Positions 1-8,839 of a DNA stretch of 64,000 bases are shown here, piece by piece (the first letter of the stretch is position 1; each line of letters begins with the position of its first letter). Source of the DNA: Sphingopyxis sp. H050 (GTDB lineage: Bacteria > Pseudomonadota > Alphaproteobacteria > Sphingomonadales > Sphingomonadaceae). A program made the translations under genes and the position numbers. The DNA is taken from NCBI RefSeq assembly GCF_001468265.1, contig NZ_LNRZ01000001.1:620001-684000 (forward strand), written 5' to 3'. The notes under the pieces are model-generated. The model searched no databases. It saw only the letters and a list, made by a program, of their open reading frames with translations, and was not told where the DNA came from.

Positions 1-424
1 GCTTCCACATCCCCATATAGCCCTTGGCGCGCGCCGAAATGTCGAGCGGCTGGACCTCGCCATAATTGCGCGTCGCTTCCTCGGCGGCGATGCGGAACGT
101 GTCGATCAGGCGCGTGACCTCGCCCTCGCTGTCGGCGATCGGCTTGCCCGCCTCGACGCACAAAGCATAGGCGAGCTCGTCGAAGCGCTCCTGAAAGCGC
201 GCGACGCAATGCGCCAGGACGTCGCGCTTCTCGAAACTCGCAAGCCGCGCCATCGGCTCGGCGGCGCGGACGGCGCCCGCGATCGCCGCGTCGATCACGT
301 CGGGGGTCGCCAGCGCGGTGCGGAACGCGACCTCGCCGGTGAACTTGTCGATCACCTCCAGATCGGTGTTGGGCTGCACCGCCTTGTTGTTGAGGTAGAG
401 CGGGTAGACGTCTTTCAGCTTCAT
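1..424 (-). CDS. Aldehyde dehydrogenase family protein (N-terminal part, runs off the window)
   Basis: The first 141 codons of an NAD(P)-dependent aldehyde dehydrogenase. The ATG lies at 424-422 behind a good ribosome site (GGAGAAG). The visible protein starts MKLKDVYPLYLNNK and shows the N-terminal Rossmann-half features of the superfamily: the 'VIDKFTGEVAFRTALATPD' stretch, an 'A..AVRAAEPMA' helix and 'VEAGKPIADSEGEV'. The catalytic Cys/Glu region is outside the window. It lies downstream of the acetolactate-synthase-like gene on the same strand, 111 bp away, with a palindromic repeat between them. The pairing suggests that the ThDP enzyme and the dehydrogenase act on the same 2-oxo acid or aldehyde route. 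The substrate cannot be told from this fragment. Confidence 0.85.
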   Translation of the reverse strand, partial: MKLKDVYPLYLNNKAVQPNTDLEVIDKFTGEVAFRTALATPDVIDAAIAGAVRAAEPMARLASFEKRDVLAHCVARFQERFDELAYALCVEAGKPIADSEGEVTRLIDTFRIAAEEATRNYGEVQPLDISARAKGYMGMWK

Positions 425-440
425 ATCTTACTTCTCCGTT

Positions 441-519
441 CCCCGGCGAAAGCCGGGGTCCAGGGCTGGAACGCGCAACGGTTGCGCAAGGGTGCTCTGG
501 ACCCCGGCTTTCGCCGGGG
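441..519. repeat. Palindromic intergenic element (family with CCCCGGCGAAAGCCGGGG arms)
   Basis: Perfect 23-nt inverted arms at 441-463 and 497-519, each itself containing the small palindrome CCCCGGCGAAAGCCGGGG. The 33-nt spacer holds another palindrome, GCGCAAC/GTTGCGC, at 473-487. It lies between the ThDP-enzyme gene and the aldehyde dehydrogenase gene, so it would form a strong hairpin in a shared transcript. There is no U-tract, so it is not a classical terminator. It is probably a REP-like dispersed repeat. Confidence 0.85.
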
Positions 520-535
520 AGCAGCAAGCGGGAGA

Positions 536-2182
536 TTAAAGCTCCTTCGACAGCTTCTTGATGTCGATGTTCAAAATCTGGTCATTCTCCGAATAATCGA
601 CCGGGCAGTCGATCAGATGCACCCCCGGCGTGTCGCGGGTATGCGCGAGCAACTCCTTCAGATGCGCCGCGCTTTCGACGCGGTGGCCGTGCGCGCCATA
701 GCTTTCGGCATATTTGACGAAATCGGGGTTGCCATATGTCAGCCCCCAATCCTTGAACCCCATGTTCGCCTGTTTCCAGCGGATCATGCCGTAGGAGCTG
801 TCGTTGAGGATCAACACCGTCAGGTTGAGGCCGAGGCGCACCGCGGTCTCCATCTCCTGGCTGTTCATCATGAAGCCGCCGTCGCCGCAGATCGCCATGA
901 CCTTACGGTCGGGATAGACCATCGCCGACATCATCGCCGAGGGCAGGCCGGCCCCCATTGTCGCCAGCGCATTGTCGAGCAGCACGGTGTTCGGCTTGCA
1001 CGCGGTATAGCCGCGCGCGAACCAGATCTTGTAGACGCCATTGTCGAGGCAGATGATCCCGTCGTCGGGCATCGCGTCGCGGATCGACTGCACGAGGTGC
1101 GGCGGAAAAATAGGGAAGCGGGTGTCGGCCGCGAGCGGCGCGGTATGCTCGACCTCGGCCTTTCGAAAGGCGAGCATATGGTCGAATTTCCACCCGCCGT
1201 TGGGGACGATATCCTCCTTCATCTGCCAGACGGCATTGGCGATGTCGCCGATCACCTCGATATCGGGGAAATAGACCGGATCGACCTCGGCCGTCTTCGA
1301 TGACACATGGATCACCGTCGGCCCGCCCTGCTTCATGAAGAAGGGCGGCTTTTCGATGACGTCATGCCCCAGGTTGACGATGCAGTCCGACGCCTCGACC
1401 GCGCGGTGGACGAAGTCGCCCGCCGACAGGGCCGCACAGCCGAGGAACTTCGGGTGCCGCTCGTCGATCACGCCCTTGCCGAGCTGGGTCGTCAGGAAGG
1501 GGATGCCGGTCTTTTCGATGAACTGGAGCAGCATGCGGCTGGTCATGGTGCGGTTCGCGCCCGCGCCGATCACCAGCACCGGCGATTTCGCCTTTTCGAG
1601 TGCTTTCACCGCTTCGCGGACCGACTTCACGTCGGCGTTGGGGCGACGCGAGTGGCTGCGCTTCAGCGGCGTCGAATCGGTATGCTCGTCGGCGATATCC
1701 TCGGGCAGCTCGATATGCACCGCGCCGGGCTTTTCCTCCTCGGCGAGGCGAAAGGCTTCGCGCACGCGGCTCGGAATATTGTCCGACGACGCCATCTGGT
1801 GCGTATATTTGGTGATCGGCGCCATCATCGAACAGACGTCGAGGATCTGGAAGCGACCCTGCTTCGACTTCTTGATCGGCTTCTGCCCGGTGATCATCAT
1901 CATGGGCATGCCGCCCAATTGCGCATAGGCGGCGGCGGTGACGAAGTTCGTCGCGCCGGGGCCCAGCGTCGCCAGGCACACGCCGGTCTTGCCGGTGTGG
2001 CGGCCATAGGTTGCGGCCATGAAGCCCGCGCCCTGTTCGTGGCGGGTCAGGATCAGCTTGATCTTGGTCGAGCGCGATAGGCTGTCGAGAAAGTCGAGAT
2101 TCTCTTCGCCCGGAACGCCGAAAATATATTCGACGCCTTCTTCCTCCAGGCAGTCGATGAACAGGTCGGATGCTTTTTTCAC
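536..2182 (-). CDS. Acetolactate synthase large-subunit-like ThDP enzyme
   Basis: A 548-residue thiamine-diphosphate enzyme of the acetohydroxyacid synthase/pyruvate oxidase family. The catalytic Glu that activates ThDP is E49 in 'TRHEQGAGFMA', the central FAD/cofactor-fold domain follows, and the C-terminal ThDP/Mg motif is GDGG at 433-436 leading to 'TVLILND'. The length fits the catabolic AlsS type as well as IlvB. No small regulatory subunit is adjacent, and the downstream gene is an aldehyde dehydrogenase, so a catabolic role is more likely than branched-chain amino acid synthesis. Translation starts at a GTG (2182). An unusual hairpin-rich leader precedes it. Substrate assignment (pyruvate versus another 2-oxo acid) remains inference. 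Confidence 0.85.
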   Translation of the reverse strand: MKKASDLFIDCLEEEGVEYIFGVPGEENLDFLDSLSRSTKIKLILTRHEQGAGFMAATYGRHTGKTGVCLATLGPGATNFVTAAAYAQLGGMPMMMITGQKPIKKSKQGRFQILDVCSMMAPITKYTHQMASSDNIPSRVREAFRLAEEEKPGAVHIELPEDIADEHTDSTPLKRSHSRRPNADVKSVREAVKALEKAKSPVLVIGAGANRTMTSRMLLQFIEKTGIPFLTTQLGKGVIDERHPKFLGCAALSAGDFVHRAVEASDCIVNLGHDVIEKPPFFMKQGGPTVIHVSSKTAEVDPVYFPDIEVIGDIANAVWQMKEDIVPNGGWKFDHMLAFRKAEVEHTAPLAADTRFPIFPPHLVQSIRDAMPDDGIICLDNGVYKIWFARGYTACKPNTVLLDNALATMGAGLPSAMMSAMVYPDRKVMAICGDGGFMMNSQEMETAVRLGLNLTVLILNDSSYGMIRWKQANMGFKDWGLTYGNPDFVKYAESYGAHGHRVESAAHLKELLAHTRDTPGVHLIDCPVDYSENDQILNIDIKKLSKEL

Positions 2183-2200
2183 GGTCAGTCGCCCCCTCAG

Positions 2201-2256
2201 CCGGCACCCTCGGGGGTGCGGTCCTCAGTCCGTGCCGGCGACCCGTCAGCACAATG
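2201..2256 (-). promoter_or_regulatory. Hairpin-rich leader of the ThDP-enzyme gene, possible attenuator
   Basis: On the minus strand, the stretch just before the GTG at 2182 contains competing inverted repeats. The outer pair is GCCGGCAC/GTGCCGGC (about 2239-2201), and the inner pair GCACCC/GGGTGC uses the same 3' strand. Just upstream (about 2262-2248) is the codon run ATC ATC ATT GTG CTG (Ile-Ile-Ile-Val-Leu) in a frame open from a GTG at 2339. This resembles a branched-chain amino acid attenuator, but the frame has no stop before the gene and there is no U-tract. Treat it as a candidate only. Confidence 0.3.
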
Positions 2257-2379
2257 ATGATGCAGCGGTTCCCGTCGTAGCCCCGCGAGTCCCTGCTGCT
2301 CCGGGAAGCGTTTGTAACGAGGGCAAAAGGGCTTGTCACCCACCCCGTGGGCGGCCCATTTCGGGGCAGTCCCCGGCGA

Positions 2380-4203
2380 TCAGTCGATGTCGAACAGGCC
2401 CGCGAGCTGCTCGACCATCGTGCCGCCCAGCTGCTCGGCGTCCATGATCGTGACGGCGCGGCTGTAATAGCGCGTCACGTCGTGCCCGATCCCGATCGCG
2501 CACAGCTCGACCGGCGAGCGGTTCTCGATCCACTCGATCACTTGCCGCAAATGCTGGTCGAGATAGGCGCCATGGTTGACCGACAGTGTCGAATCGTCGA
2601 CCGGCGCGCCGTCCGAAATCACCATCAGGATGCGGCGCTCTTCGGGCCGGCCCACGATCCGGTGGTGCGCCCAGATCAGCGCCTCGCCGTCGATATTTTC
2701 CTTGAGCAGCCCTTCGCGCATCATCAGCCCGAGCGACTTGCGCGCGCGGCGATAGGGCTCGTCGGCGGGCTTGTAGATGATGTGACGCAGATCGTTGAGG
2801 CGGCCGGGATGGGGAGGGCGTCCCGCGGCGAGCCAGTCCTCGCGGCTCTGCCCGCCCTTCCAGGTGCGCGTGGTGAAGCCAAGAATCTCGGTCTTCACCC
2901 CGCACCGTTCGAGCGTGCGCGCGAGGATGTCGGCGCTGATCGCGGCGATGCTGATCGGCCGCCCGCGCATCGAGCCCGAATTGTCGATCAGCAGCGTGAC
3001 GACGGTGTCACGGAAGTCGGTGTCGCGTTCGACCTTGTACGACAGCGAGCTGCCCGGCGAGACGATGACGCGCGCGAGGCGGGCGGCGTCGAGCTGGCCT
3101 TCCTCCTGATCGAAATCCCACGCGCGGTTCTGCTGCGCCATCAACCGGCGCTGGAGGCGGTTCGCGAGCTTGGTCACCGCGCCCTGCAAATGCGTCATCT
3201 GTTGGTCGAGATAGGCGCGCAGGCGCGTCAGTTCGTCCGCGTCGCAAAGCTCGGTCGCGGCGATGATCTCGTCATGCTTCTCGGTGAAGCGGACATAGTT
3301 GAAATCGGGGACGTCGGTCGGCAGGCGGTTGGGACGCACGGGCAGCATGCCCTCGTCGCCTTCGCCGCCCATCTCGGGCTCGCCGTCGGCTTCCACTTCC
3401 TGCGCGTCGGGGTCGCTGTCGCCGTCGTCGGCCTGGTCGCCCGCCATTTCGGCGCGCGCGTCGACCTGGCTTTCGCCGCTGCCGCCGTCCTCGCTCTCCT
3501 GCTCGTCCTGGCTTTCGTCCGCTTCGGACTCGTCTTCCTCGCCCGTATCCTCGGCGCCTTCCTCCATCGGCTCGTCGCCATAGATGAGGTCGAGGTGGCG
3601 CAGCGCGAGTTTGGCGGTCTCGGCGAAGGCGGCCTGATCGTCGATCAGCATCGCGAGCGCGTCGAGGTCGCCGCCGGCTTCCTTCGTGATCCACTCGCGC
3701 ACCAGCGACAGGCCGGTCTCGGTGCCCTGCGGCGCGCGTTCGCCGGTCAGCGCCTCGCGGATCAGCAGTTCCAGCGCGCTCGAAATCGGCACATCTTCCT
3801 TGGCCTGCGCGCGGCTGATCGGGTCGCTGCGCATCCGCATGGTCAGCGAGGCGGAGAGATTCTGGCGCATCCCCGCCATGTTGCGCGCGCCCAGCGCCTC
3901 GATCCGCGCGCGCTCCATTGCGTCGAACGCGGCGGCGGCGAGCGGCTCGGACGGGCGCGCGGCGCTGTGGACCTTGTCGCTATGATGCTTCATCCGCAGC
4001 GCATAGCCGTCGGCGAAACCGCGCGCCTCGGCGACCTGATCGCGCGGCAGGGTGCGCGACGGCGTCGGCACCTTGATCGCCTTGCCGATCTGCACCGGCG
4101 CATCGGCGGTGAAGCCCACCTCGACCTCGGGATCGCGCGTGACCGCGCGCGCGACGCTCGACAGCGCGGCTTTCAGGTCGTCGAGGGGGGATTGGGCGGA
4201 CAT
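2380..4203 (-). CDS. cobT: Cobaltochelatase subunit CobT
   Basis: Large accessory subunit (607 aa) of the ATP-dependent aerobic cobaltochelatase CobNST, which inserts Co2+ into hydrogenobyrinic acid a,c-diamide during B12 synthesis. The N-terminal helical region is followed by a long Asp/Glu-rich linker (roughly residues 210-290) and a C-terminal von Willebrand A domain with the MIDAS motif DNSGSM at about 407-412. The ATG at 4203 gives the usual CobT start ([11 protein letters not shown]). The open frame extends 146 codons further upstream, but that part has no family similarity. CobS is encoded just upstream, with a hydrolase gene in between. CobN is not in the window. Confidence 0.93.
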   Translation of the reverse strand: MSAQSPLDDLKAALSSVARAVTRDPEVEVGFTADAPVQIGKAIKVPTPSRTLPRDQVAEARGFADGYALRMKHHSDKVHSAARPSEPLAAAAFDAMERARIEALGARNMAGMRQNLSASLTMRMRSDPISRAQAKEDVPISSALELLIREALTGERAPQGTETGLSLVREWITKEAGGDLDALAMLIDDQAAFAETAKLALRHLDLIYGDEPMEEGAEDTGEEDESEADESQDEQESEDGGSGESQVDARAEMAGDQADDGDSDPDAQEVEADGEPEMGGEGDEGMLPVRPNRLPTDVPDFNYVRFTEKHDEIIAATELCDADELTRLRAYLDQQMTHLQGAVTKLANRLQRRLMAQQNRAWDFDQEEGQLDAARLARVIVSPGSSLSYKVERDTDFRDTVVTLLIDNSGSMRGRPISIAAISADILARTLERCGVKTEILGFTTRTWKGGQSREDWLAAGRPPHPGRLNDLRHIIYKPADEPYRRARKSLGLMMREGLLKENIDGEALIWAHHRIVGRPEERRILMVISDGAPVDDSTLSVNHGAYLDQHLRQVIEWIENRSPVELCAIGIGHDVTRYYSRAVTIMDAEQLGGTMVEQLAGLFDID

Positions 4204-4267
4204 GACGAGTCGGCTGTAACCAGCTTTGCGGCGGGAAGAAAGGGGATCGGAGGGTTCGCCGCCGCTG

Positions 4268-5440
4268 TCAAAGGGGATCGCGGTTGCAGATCGTCTCGTC
4301 GAGCTCCTTCGGCGCCGCCGGGTCGGGCCGCAACCAGAAGACATGGGGCAATCGCGTTGCGACGCGCTCGGGCCGAGTCTGTTTGCCCGCCACCGCATCG
4401 ACGAAATCGCGGCACGCGACCGCGCTGCGCAGGAAATTGCTGTGCCCGGTCGATCCACGCGACACCTCGGTCGTGTCGACGACGGTGACCCCCGGGATCG
4501 TGCCCACGAAACACCGCTCGGGAAAGCCCTTGGCCTTGAGATCGGCCGCCTCGAACGGGTCGAAGCAGAAGGGCGAACCGAGCCGCGGATAGCCGTGAAC
4601 CGCGCGCGACACCGCGAGCGCCTTGTCCTTCGCCGACACATAAAGGGTGATGTGCCGCCCCTGCGCGACGCGCTCGGGCGACAGCACCTCGTCGACGATG
4701 TCGCGCTCGAACGTCTCGCTGTCGATGTCGGGCGAGGCGAGAATGATGGTCGAGATATTCCCCGTCCGGTCGGCGCGCCGCGATACGCGATCGACCGTGC
4801 CGATCGCCGGGATCACCAGCCGCGCGCCGAGCGAGTGCGAGACGATGACGATCTCCTTCACCCACGGCTTGTCGGCGAGCCCGCGCAGGAAATCGCGGAA
4901 ATTGCGGACGTCGTGATACATGTTCGTCTCGTCGGCGGCATATTTCAGCACTTCGCCCTGCGAGGGCCAGCTGTATCCGATCACCGGCCCGTCGAAGCCC
5001 GTCATGCGCGCGATCTGCGCGGCGTCCTTCGACGTCGTCTCGAACGTCTCGCGATAGCCATGGACGTAGAGCAGCACGCGGCCTTGCTTGCGGTCGGTTT
5101 CCGCCTGCAATGCCTGCCACCAGTCGCCTTCGTCCTGAAACGCCATCGGGGTGCGCAGCTTCTTGTCGATCTCCGCCGGCTTCGCGAAGCGGCCGTGGCG
5201 TATCCGCTCCCCGCGATGGTTGGTCAGGCTGATCGCGTCCGTGCGGCAATCGGGCAGCCGGCTCGTCACGAAGAAGAGCGGCAGCGCAGCCTCGTCGACC
5301 GCCGCGCCCGGCTGTGCGGTGCACCGCGGGTCGGCGACATAGGCCGCGTGCGGCACCTTGCCATAGTCGACCGGCGTCACGACGCAGCCGCCAAGCGCCA
5401 ATGCGGCGGACGCCACCGCGAGGTGGCGCACCAACGTCAC
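4268..5440 (-). CDS. DUF900-type alpha/beta hydrolase lipoprotein
   Basis: A 390-residue protein with an N-terminal lipoprotein signal (hydrophobic run ending in the lipobox LALGGC) and an alpha/beta-hydrolase domain of the DUF900 type. Visible motifs are 'VLLYVHGY' (oxyanion strand), the nucleophile elbow SHSLGA, and a late 'STGHSNF' segment that should carry the catalytic His. It starts at GTG 5440, which overlaps the cobS stop (GTGA), so the two are translationally coupled. The longer open frame upstream of this GTG would remove the signal peptide from the N-terminus. The protein should sit in the envelope, an odd companion for cytosolic CobS and CobT. The substrate is unknown. Confidence 0.8.
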   Translation of the reverse strand: MTLVRHLAVASAALALGGCVVTPVDYGKVPHAAYVADPRCTAQPGAAVDEAALPLFFVTSRLPDCRTDAISLTNHRGERIRHGRFAKPAEIDKKLRTPMAFQDEGDWWQALQAETDRKQGRVLLYVHGYRETFETTSKDAAQIARMTGFDGPVIGYSWPSQGEVLKYAADETNMYHDVRNFRDFLRGLADKPWVKEIVIVSHSLGARLVIPAIGTVDRVSRRADRTGNISTIILASPDIDSETFERDIVDEVLSPERVAQGRHITLYVSAKDKALAVSRAVHGYPRLGSPFCFDPFEAADLKAKGFPERCFVGTIPGVTVVDTTEVSRGSTGHSNFLRSAVACRDFVDAVAGKQTRPERVATRLPHVFWLRPDPAAPKELDETICNRDPL

Positions 5441-6426
5441 TTGCCGATGACGCTTTCGGGCAGGTCTTCGCCGAACACGCGCTGATAATATTCGGCGACG
5501 ATCATCCGTTCGGCCTCGTCGCACTTGTTCAGGAACGACAGGCGGAAGGCGAAGCCGAGGTTGTTGAAGATCGCCGCATTCTGGGCCCAGCTGATCACGG
5601 TGCGCGGCGACATGACCGTTGAGATGTCGCCGTTGATGAAGCCTTGGCGCGTCAGATCGGCGACCTTCACCATGTTGGCGACGGTCGTGTCGTCGGTGCC
5701 GGGAACCTTGGCGAGGATGATCGCGCTTTCGGTCGCGGCGGGAAGGTAGTTCAGCGTGACGACGATGTTCCAGCGGTCCATCTGGCCTTGGTTGATCTGC
5801 TGCGTGCCATGATACAGCCCGCTGGTGTCGCCGAGACCGACGGTGTTCGCGGTCGCGAACAGGCGGAAATGCGGGTTCGGGCGGATGACGCGGTTCTGGT
5901 CGAGCAAGGTCAGCTTGCCCTCGGCCTCCAGCACGCGCTGGATCACGAACATCACGTCGGGACGGCCCGCGTCATATTCGTCGAAGACGAGCGCCGTCGG
6001 CGTCTGCAGCGCCCAGGGGAGCAGGCCTTCGCGGAACTCGGTGACCTGCTGGCCGTCCTTCAGCACGATCGCGTCGCGGCCGACGAGATCGATACGGCTG
6101 ATATGCGCATCGAGATTGACGCGGATGCACGGCCATTTCAGCCGCGCCGCGACCTGTTCGATATGCGTCGACTTGCCGGTGCCGTGATAGCCCTGGACCA
6201 TGACGCGGCGGTTGAACTTGAAGCCGGCGAGGATCGCCAGCGTCGTGTCGCCGTCGAAGACATAGGCCGGGTCAAGGTCGGGAACGCGCTCGTCGGACTC
6301 GCTGAACGCGGGGACCATCATGTCGATATCGACGCCGAACATCTCGCGCGCGCTCACCTCGGTATCGGGCGCGCCGAGAAGCGTCGAGCCGTGGTGGTCG
6401 GGGAGGCTGTTCGGGATATCGGTCAT
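5437..6426 (-). CDS. cobS: Cobaltochelatase subunit CobS (AAA+ ATPase)
   Basis: The AAA+ motor of the aerobic cobaltochelatase (329 aa). Walker A is GYHGTGKST at residues 79-87, Walker B is '[10 protein letters not shown]' near residue 145, and the sensor-1 strand 'FRLFATANT' follows. With CobT it forms the chaperone-like ring that drives cobalt insertion by CobN. The length and the N-terminal motif '[18 protein letters not shown]' are typical of alphaproteobacterial CobS. It lies 94 bp downstream of the NTF2-like gene and overlaps the DUF900 hydrolase by four bases. Confidence 0.95.
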   Translation of the reverse strand: MTDIPNSLPDHHGSTLLGAPDTEVSAREMFGVDIDMMVPAFSESDERVPDLDPAYVFDGDTTLAILAGFKFNRRVMVQGYHGTGKSTHIEQVAARLKWPCIRVNLDAHISRIDLVGRDAIVLKDGQQVTEFREGLLPWALQTPTALVFDEYDAGRPDVMFVIQRVLEAEGKLTLLDQNRVIRPNPHFRLFATANTVGLGDTSGLYHGTQQINQGQMDRWNIVVTLNYLPAATESAIILAKVPGTDDTTVANMVKVADLTRQGFINGDISTVMSPRTVISWAQNAAIFNNLGFAFRLSFLNKCDEAERMIVAEYYQRVFGEDLPESVIGK

Positions 6427-6520
6427 GTCGGTTGTCCAGCGATCTTGATCAGGGAGAGTCGCCGCAGACGGCGCTTCGGCTAGCCGGTATCGCTATGGGT
6501 TGCGGCTTGCAACGCCTTAT

Positions 6521-6958
6521 TCAGAGCAGGCCGAGCGCCTTCATCACCGCCGACTGGTCGTAATAGGGCCGCTCGCAGACGATCTTGTCGCTGCCCGGCG
6601 CGAACTCGAAGCTGGCCGCCATGCGGATGCGAAAAGCCTTGCCGGTCGGCTCGATCGTCCGCAGGCCCAGGCGCAGCGGACCCAGATGCGTGCCGGTCAA
6701 CCAGAATTCGACCAGCACCGTGTTCGTGGCGGCGTCGGCCGCGATCGCGATGACCTCGTTCGCCTGATCGGGAAAGGGCTCGCGCGACGAAGCGAAATAG
6801 GAGCGTACCGCGGTCTCGCCGTCGAAGATGGTGCCCGGGCCCATCAGCTCGTAGCGGGGATGCTCGAAGGTCGCGAGGACGCCGTCCCAGTCGTGTGTGA
6901 TCTCCAGCGCCATATGCCGGCGCACGACGTCGATCCGCGCTTCGTTCAGGTCGCTCAT
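6521..6958 (-). CDS. NTF2-like (SnoaL-type) protein
   Basis: A 145-residue protein with the alpha+beta cone pattern of the NTF2/SnoaL superfamily: an N-terminal helix (VVRRHMALEITHDWDGVLATF), 'PRYELMGPGTIFDGETAVRSYF', then long beta strands. Members are small cyclases, isomerases or binding proteins, and no catalytic residue set can be assigned from sequence alone. It is encoded in the same direction as the J-domain gene upstream (11 bp apart) and cobS downstream. Whether it belongs functionally with cobalt insertion is unknown. Confidence 0.7.
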   Translation of the reverse strand: MSDLNEARIDVVRRHMALEITHDWDGVLATFEHPRYELMGPGTIFDGETAVRSYFASSREPFPDQANEVIAIAADAATNTVLVEFWLTGTHLGPLRLGLRTIEPTGKAFRIRMAASFEFAPGSDKIVCERPYYDQSAVMKALGLL

Positions 6959-6969
6959 CGAACCTCTCC

Positions 6970-7560
6970 CTATGCGAACGCCTTTGTTTTTCTCAGCATC
7001 TGATATGCCTGAACCACCTCGCCGAGTCTCGCCTCGAAACTGCGATCGCCGCCATTGCGGTCGGGATGATATTTGCGGACGAGTTCGCTGTAACGGCGAC
7101 GGAGCGCCGCGCGGTCGGCGTCGGCGGGCAGCGCGAGCAACTGCATCGCGGCATGTTCTTCGCGGCTGAGGCCGGGATTTCTCGCCTCGCGCCGCGCCTC
7201 GTCCATGCGCTGGCGAAAGCGCGCCCCGAGCGCGTCCATCGGATCCTTGAAGTCGGCCCAGCGCGGCGGCAGGTCGGCGCTGCCCGCGGGGCGAAAGGCG
7301 CGGCTTTCGGTTTCCCAGCCCGCGGTCGGCGATTGCGCCGCCATGATCTGGTCGGCGGTCATGCCCTCGAAGAAATTATAGCCCGCGTTGAATTCGCGGA
7401 CATGGTCGAGGCACAGGAAGCGGTACGGCGGCGGCCCGTCGGGCGAGCGGTGCGAGGACAGGGGCGCGCGGAATTCGCCGGGCTCGCGGCAGCCGGGAAC
7501 GGCGCAGGGGGCTTCGCGCGGGATGCGGCCATGGAATCGGGGGGAGCGGGGGCTTGTCAT
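6970..7560 (-). CDS. J-domain protein (C-terminal J domain)
   Basis: A 196-residue protein whose J domain is at the C-terminus, with the HPD tripeptide in 'RKYHPDRNGGD' about 25 residues from the end. The N-terminal part contains two Cys pairs ('PCAVPGC' and 'FLCLDHV') that could bind a metal. This architecture is known from alphaproteobacteria, where the gene sits between bolA and cobS as it does here. The start is taken as the ATG at 7560. The open frame continues upstream but would run into the divergent bolA start region. It is presumably a DnaK co-chaperone with a specialised client. Confidence 0.82.
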   Translation of the reverse strand: MTSPRSPRFHGRIPREAPCAVPGCREPGEFRAPLSSHRSPDGPPPYRFLCLDHVREFNAGYNFFEGMTADQIMAAQSPTAGWETESRAFRPAGSADLPPRWADFKDPMDALGARFRQRMDEARREARNPGLSREEHAAMQLLALPADADRAALRRRYSELVRKYHPDRNGGDRSFEARLGEVVQAYQMLRKTKAFA

Positions 7561-7588
7561 GCGGAACGTCCGCGCCCAACATGGGGGC

Positions 7589-7870
7589 ATGACACAAAAA
7601 GGTCCAGTCCAACACGAGATGGAAGAGCTGCTCGCCGCCGCTTTTCCCGACGCGAAGGTCACCCTCAGCAACGACAGCGCCAAGCATCACGGCCATGCCG
7701 GCGACGACGGATCGGGCGAATCGCATTTCAGCCTGACCATCGAATGGGCGGGCTTTGCGGGCCAGAACCGCGTCGCGCGCCAGCGCGCGGTGAACAAGGC
7801 CCTCGGCGACTTGCCGGGCCAGCGCGTCCATGCGCTGGCGATCAAGGCGACCGCGCCGGGAGAATCCTGA
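7589..7870 (+). CDS. bolA: BolA family protein
   Basis: A small 93-residue BolA-fold protein. The class II KH-like core and the conserved His are visible ('SNDSAKHHGHAG', 'ESHFSLTIEW', 'RQRAVNKALGDL', 'VHALAIKA'). BolA proteins partner monothiol glutaredoxins in Fe-S cluster trafficking or act on transcription. The ATG at 7589 gives the normal family length. It is divergent from the J-domain gene with under 30 bp between the two start codons. Its stop overlaps the pirin start (TGATG). Confidence 0.9.
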   Translation: MTQKGPVQHEMEELLAAAFPDAKVTLSNDSAKHHGHAGDDGSGESHFSLTIEWAGFAGQNRVARQRAVNKALGDLPGQRVHALAIKATAPGES

Positions 7871-8751
7871 TGCAGATCATCACTCCCTCGACCCATGACA
7901 TCGGCGCCTTCGAGGTGCGCCGCACGCTGCCGAACAAGGCGCGGACGATGGTCGGTCCTTTCATCTTCGTCGACCAGTTCGGCCCGGCGCATTTCGACAT
8001 CGGACGGGGCATGGACGTGCGTCCGCACCCGCATATCAACCTGGCGACGGTCACCTATCTGTTCGAAGGCGCGATCGACCATCGCGACAGCCTCGGCACC
8101 TTCGCGACGATCCGTCCCGGCGCGTGCAACCTGATGACGGCCGGCCGCGGCATCGTGCATTCGGAGCGTACACCCGCGGCCGAGCGCGCCACCGGCTCGG
8201 CGATCTCCGGCATGCAGACCTGGCTCGCGCTTCCCGACGGCAAGGAGGAGATCGATCCCGCGTTCGAGCATGTCGCGAAGGAGGATCTGCCGCTCGTCGA
8301 GGATGGCAACGTCTCGGCGCGCGTGATCATGGGCAGCCTGTGGGGCGCGACCTCGCCGATCACCCAGCACAGCGCGACGATCTACGCCGACATATTGATG
8401 AATGCGGGCGCGACGATGCCGATCGAGGCCGAAGCCGACGAGCGTGCGATCGTCGTCGCGATCGGCGACGCCAGCCTGGACGGCGAAAAGCTCGAACGCC
8501 ACAGCCTCTATATCCTCCAGCCGGGACAGGCGATGACGCTGCGCGCCGGGAGCGACGCCCGCGTGATGCTGCTCGGCGGCGAGGCGTTCAAGACCCCGCG
8601 CCATGTCTGGTGGAATTTCGTGAGCTCGTCCCGCGACCGGATCACGCAGGCGAAGCACGACTGGAAGGACCGCAAATTCCCGCTCGTCCCCGGCGACAGC
8701 GAGGAATTCATACCGATCCCTGAGGTGCCGAAGACGGTCAGCTACCCCTGA
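7870..8751 (+). CDS. Pirin family protein
   Basis: A 293-residue bicupin of the pirin family. The N-terminal cupin carries the metal-binding set 'HPHINLATVTYLFEGAIDHRDS' and 'GIVHSE', matching the pirin His/His/His/Glu pattern. The C-terminal cupin lacks an obvious metal site, as is usual. Several bacterial pirins have quercetinase activity or bind metabolic enzymes, and the role here is unknown. The start codon overlaps the bolA stop, so the two are coupled. Confidence 0.9.
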   Translation: MQIITPSTHDIGAFEVRRTLPNKARTMVGPFIFVDQFGPAHFDIGRGMDVRPHPHINLATVTYLFEGAIDHRDSLGTFATIRPGACNLMTAGRGIVHSERTPAAERATGSAISGMQTWLALPDGKEEIDPAFEHVAKEDLPLVEDGNVSARVIMGSLWGATSPITQHSATIYADILMNAGATMPIEAEADERAIVVAIGDASLDGEKLERHSLYILQPGQAMTLRAGSDARVMLLGGEAFKTPRHVWWNFVSSSRDRITQAKHDWKDRKFPLVPGDSEEFIPIPEVPKTVSYP

Positions 8752-8805
8752 CCCGTGCAGGCCGCCGCCTGTTGCGGCTTGCCAGCCGCGCTGATCCGCG
8801 CCTAG

Positions 8806-8826
8806 TTGGTTTCGAAACGAAACCAA
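8806..8826. promoter_or_regulatory. Perfect palindrome upstream of the hydrolase gene, operator candidate
   Basis: Nine-base arms TTGGTTTCG and CGAAACCAA are separated by AAA, ending 13 bp before the ATG at 8840 and touching its ribosome site (AAAGGAG). The size, symmetry and position suit a TetR- or MarR-type repressor operator. No regulator of those types is adjacent, so the cognate protein would be encoded elsewhere. Confidence 0.5.
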
Positions 8827-8839
8827 AGGAGCAGGGTGG

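Noticed and set aside
2183-2379. TPP riboswitch before the ThDP-enzyme gene
   Set aside because: The conserved THI-box segments are not present. Only generic GC hairpins are seen.
2347-4488. A 713-codon open frame on the plus strand opposite cobT
   Set aside because: It mirrors cobT codon structure, has Arg/Ala/His-rich low-information sequence and no family motifs. It is a typical G+C-rich antisense shadow.
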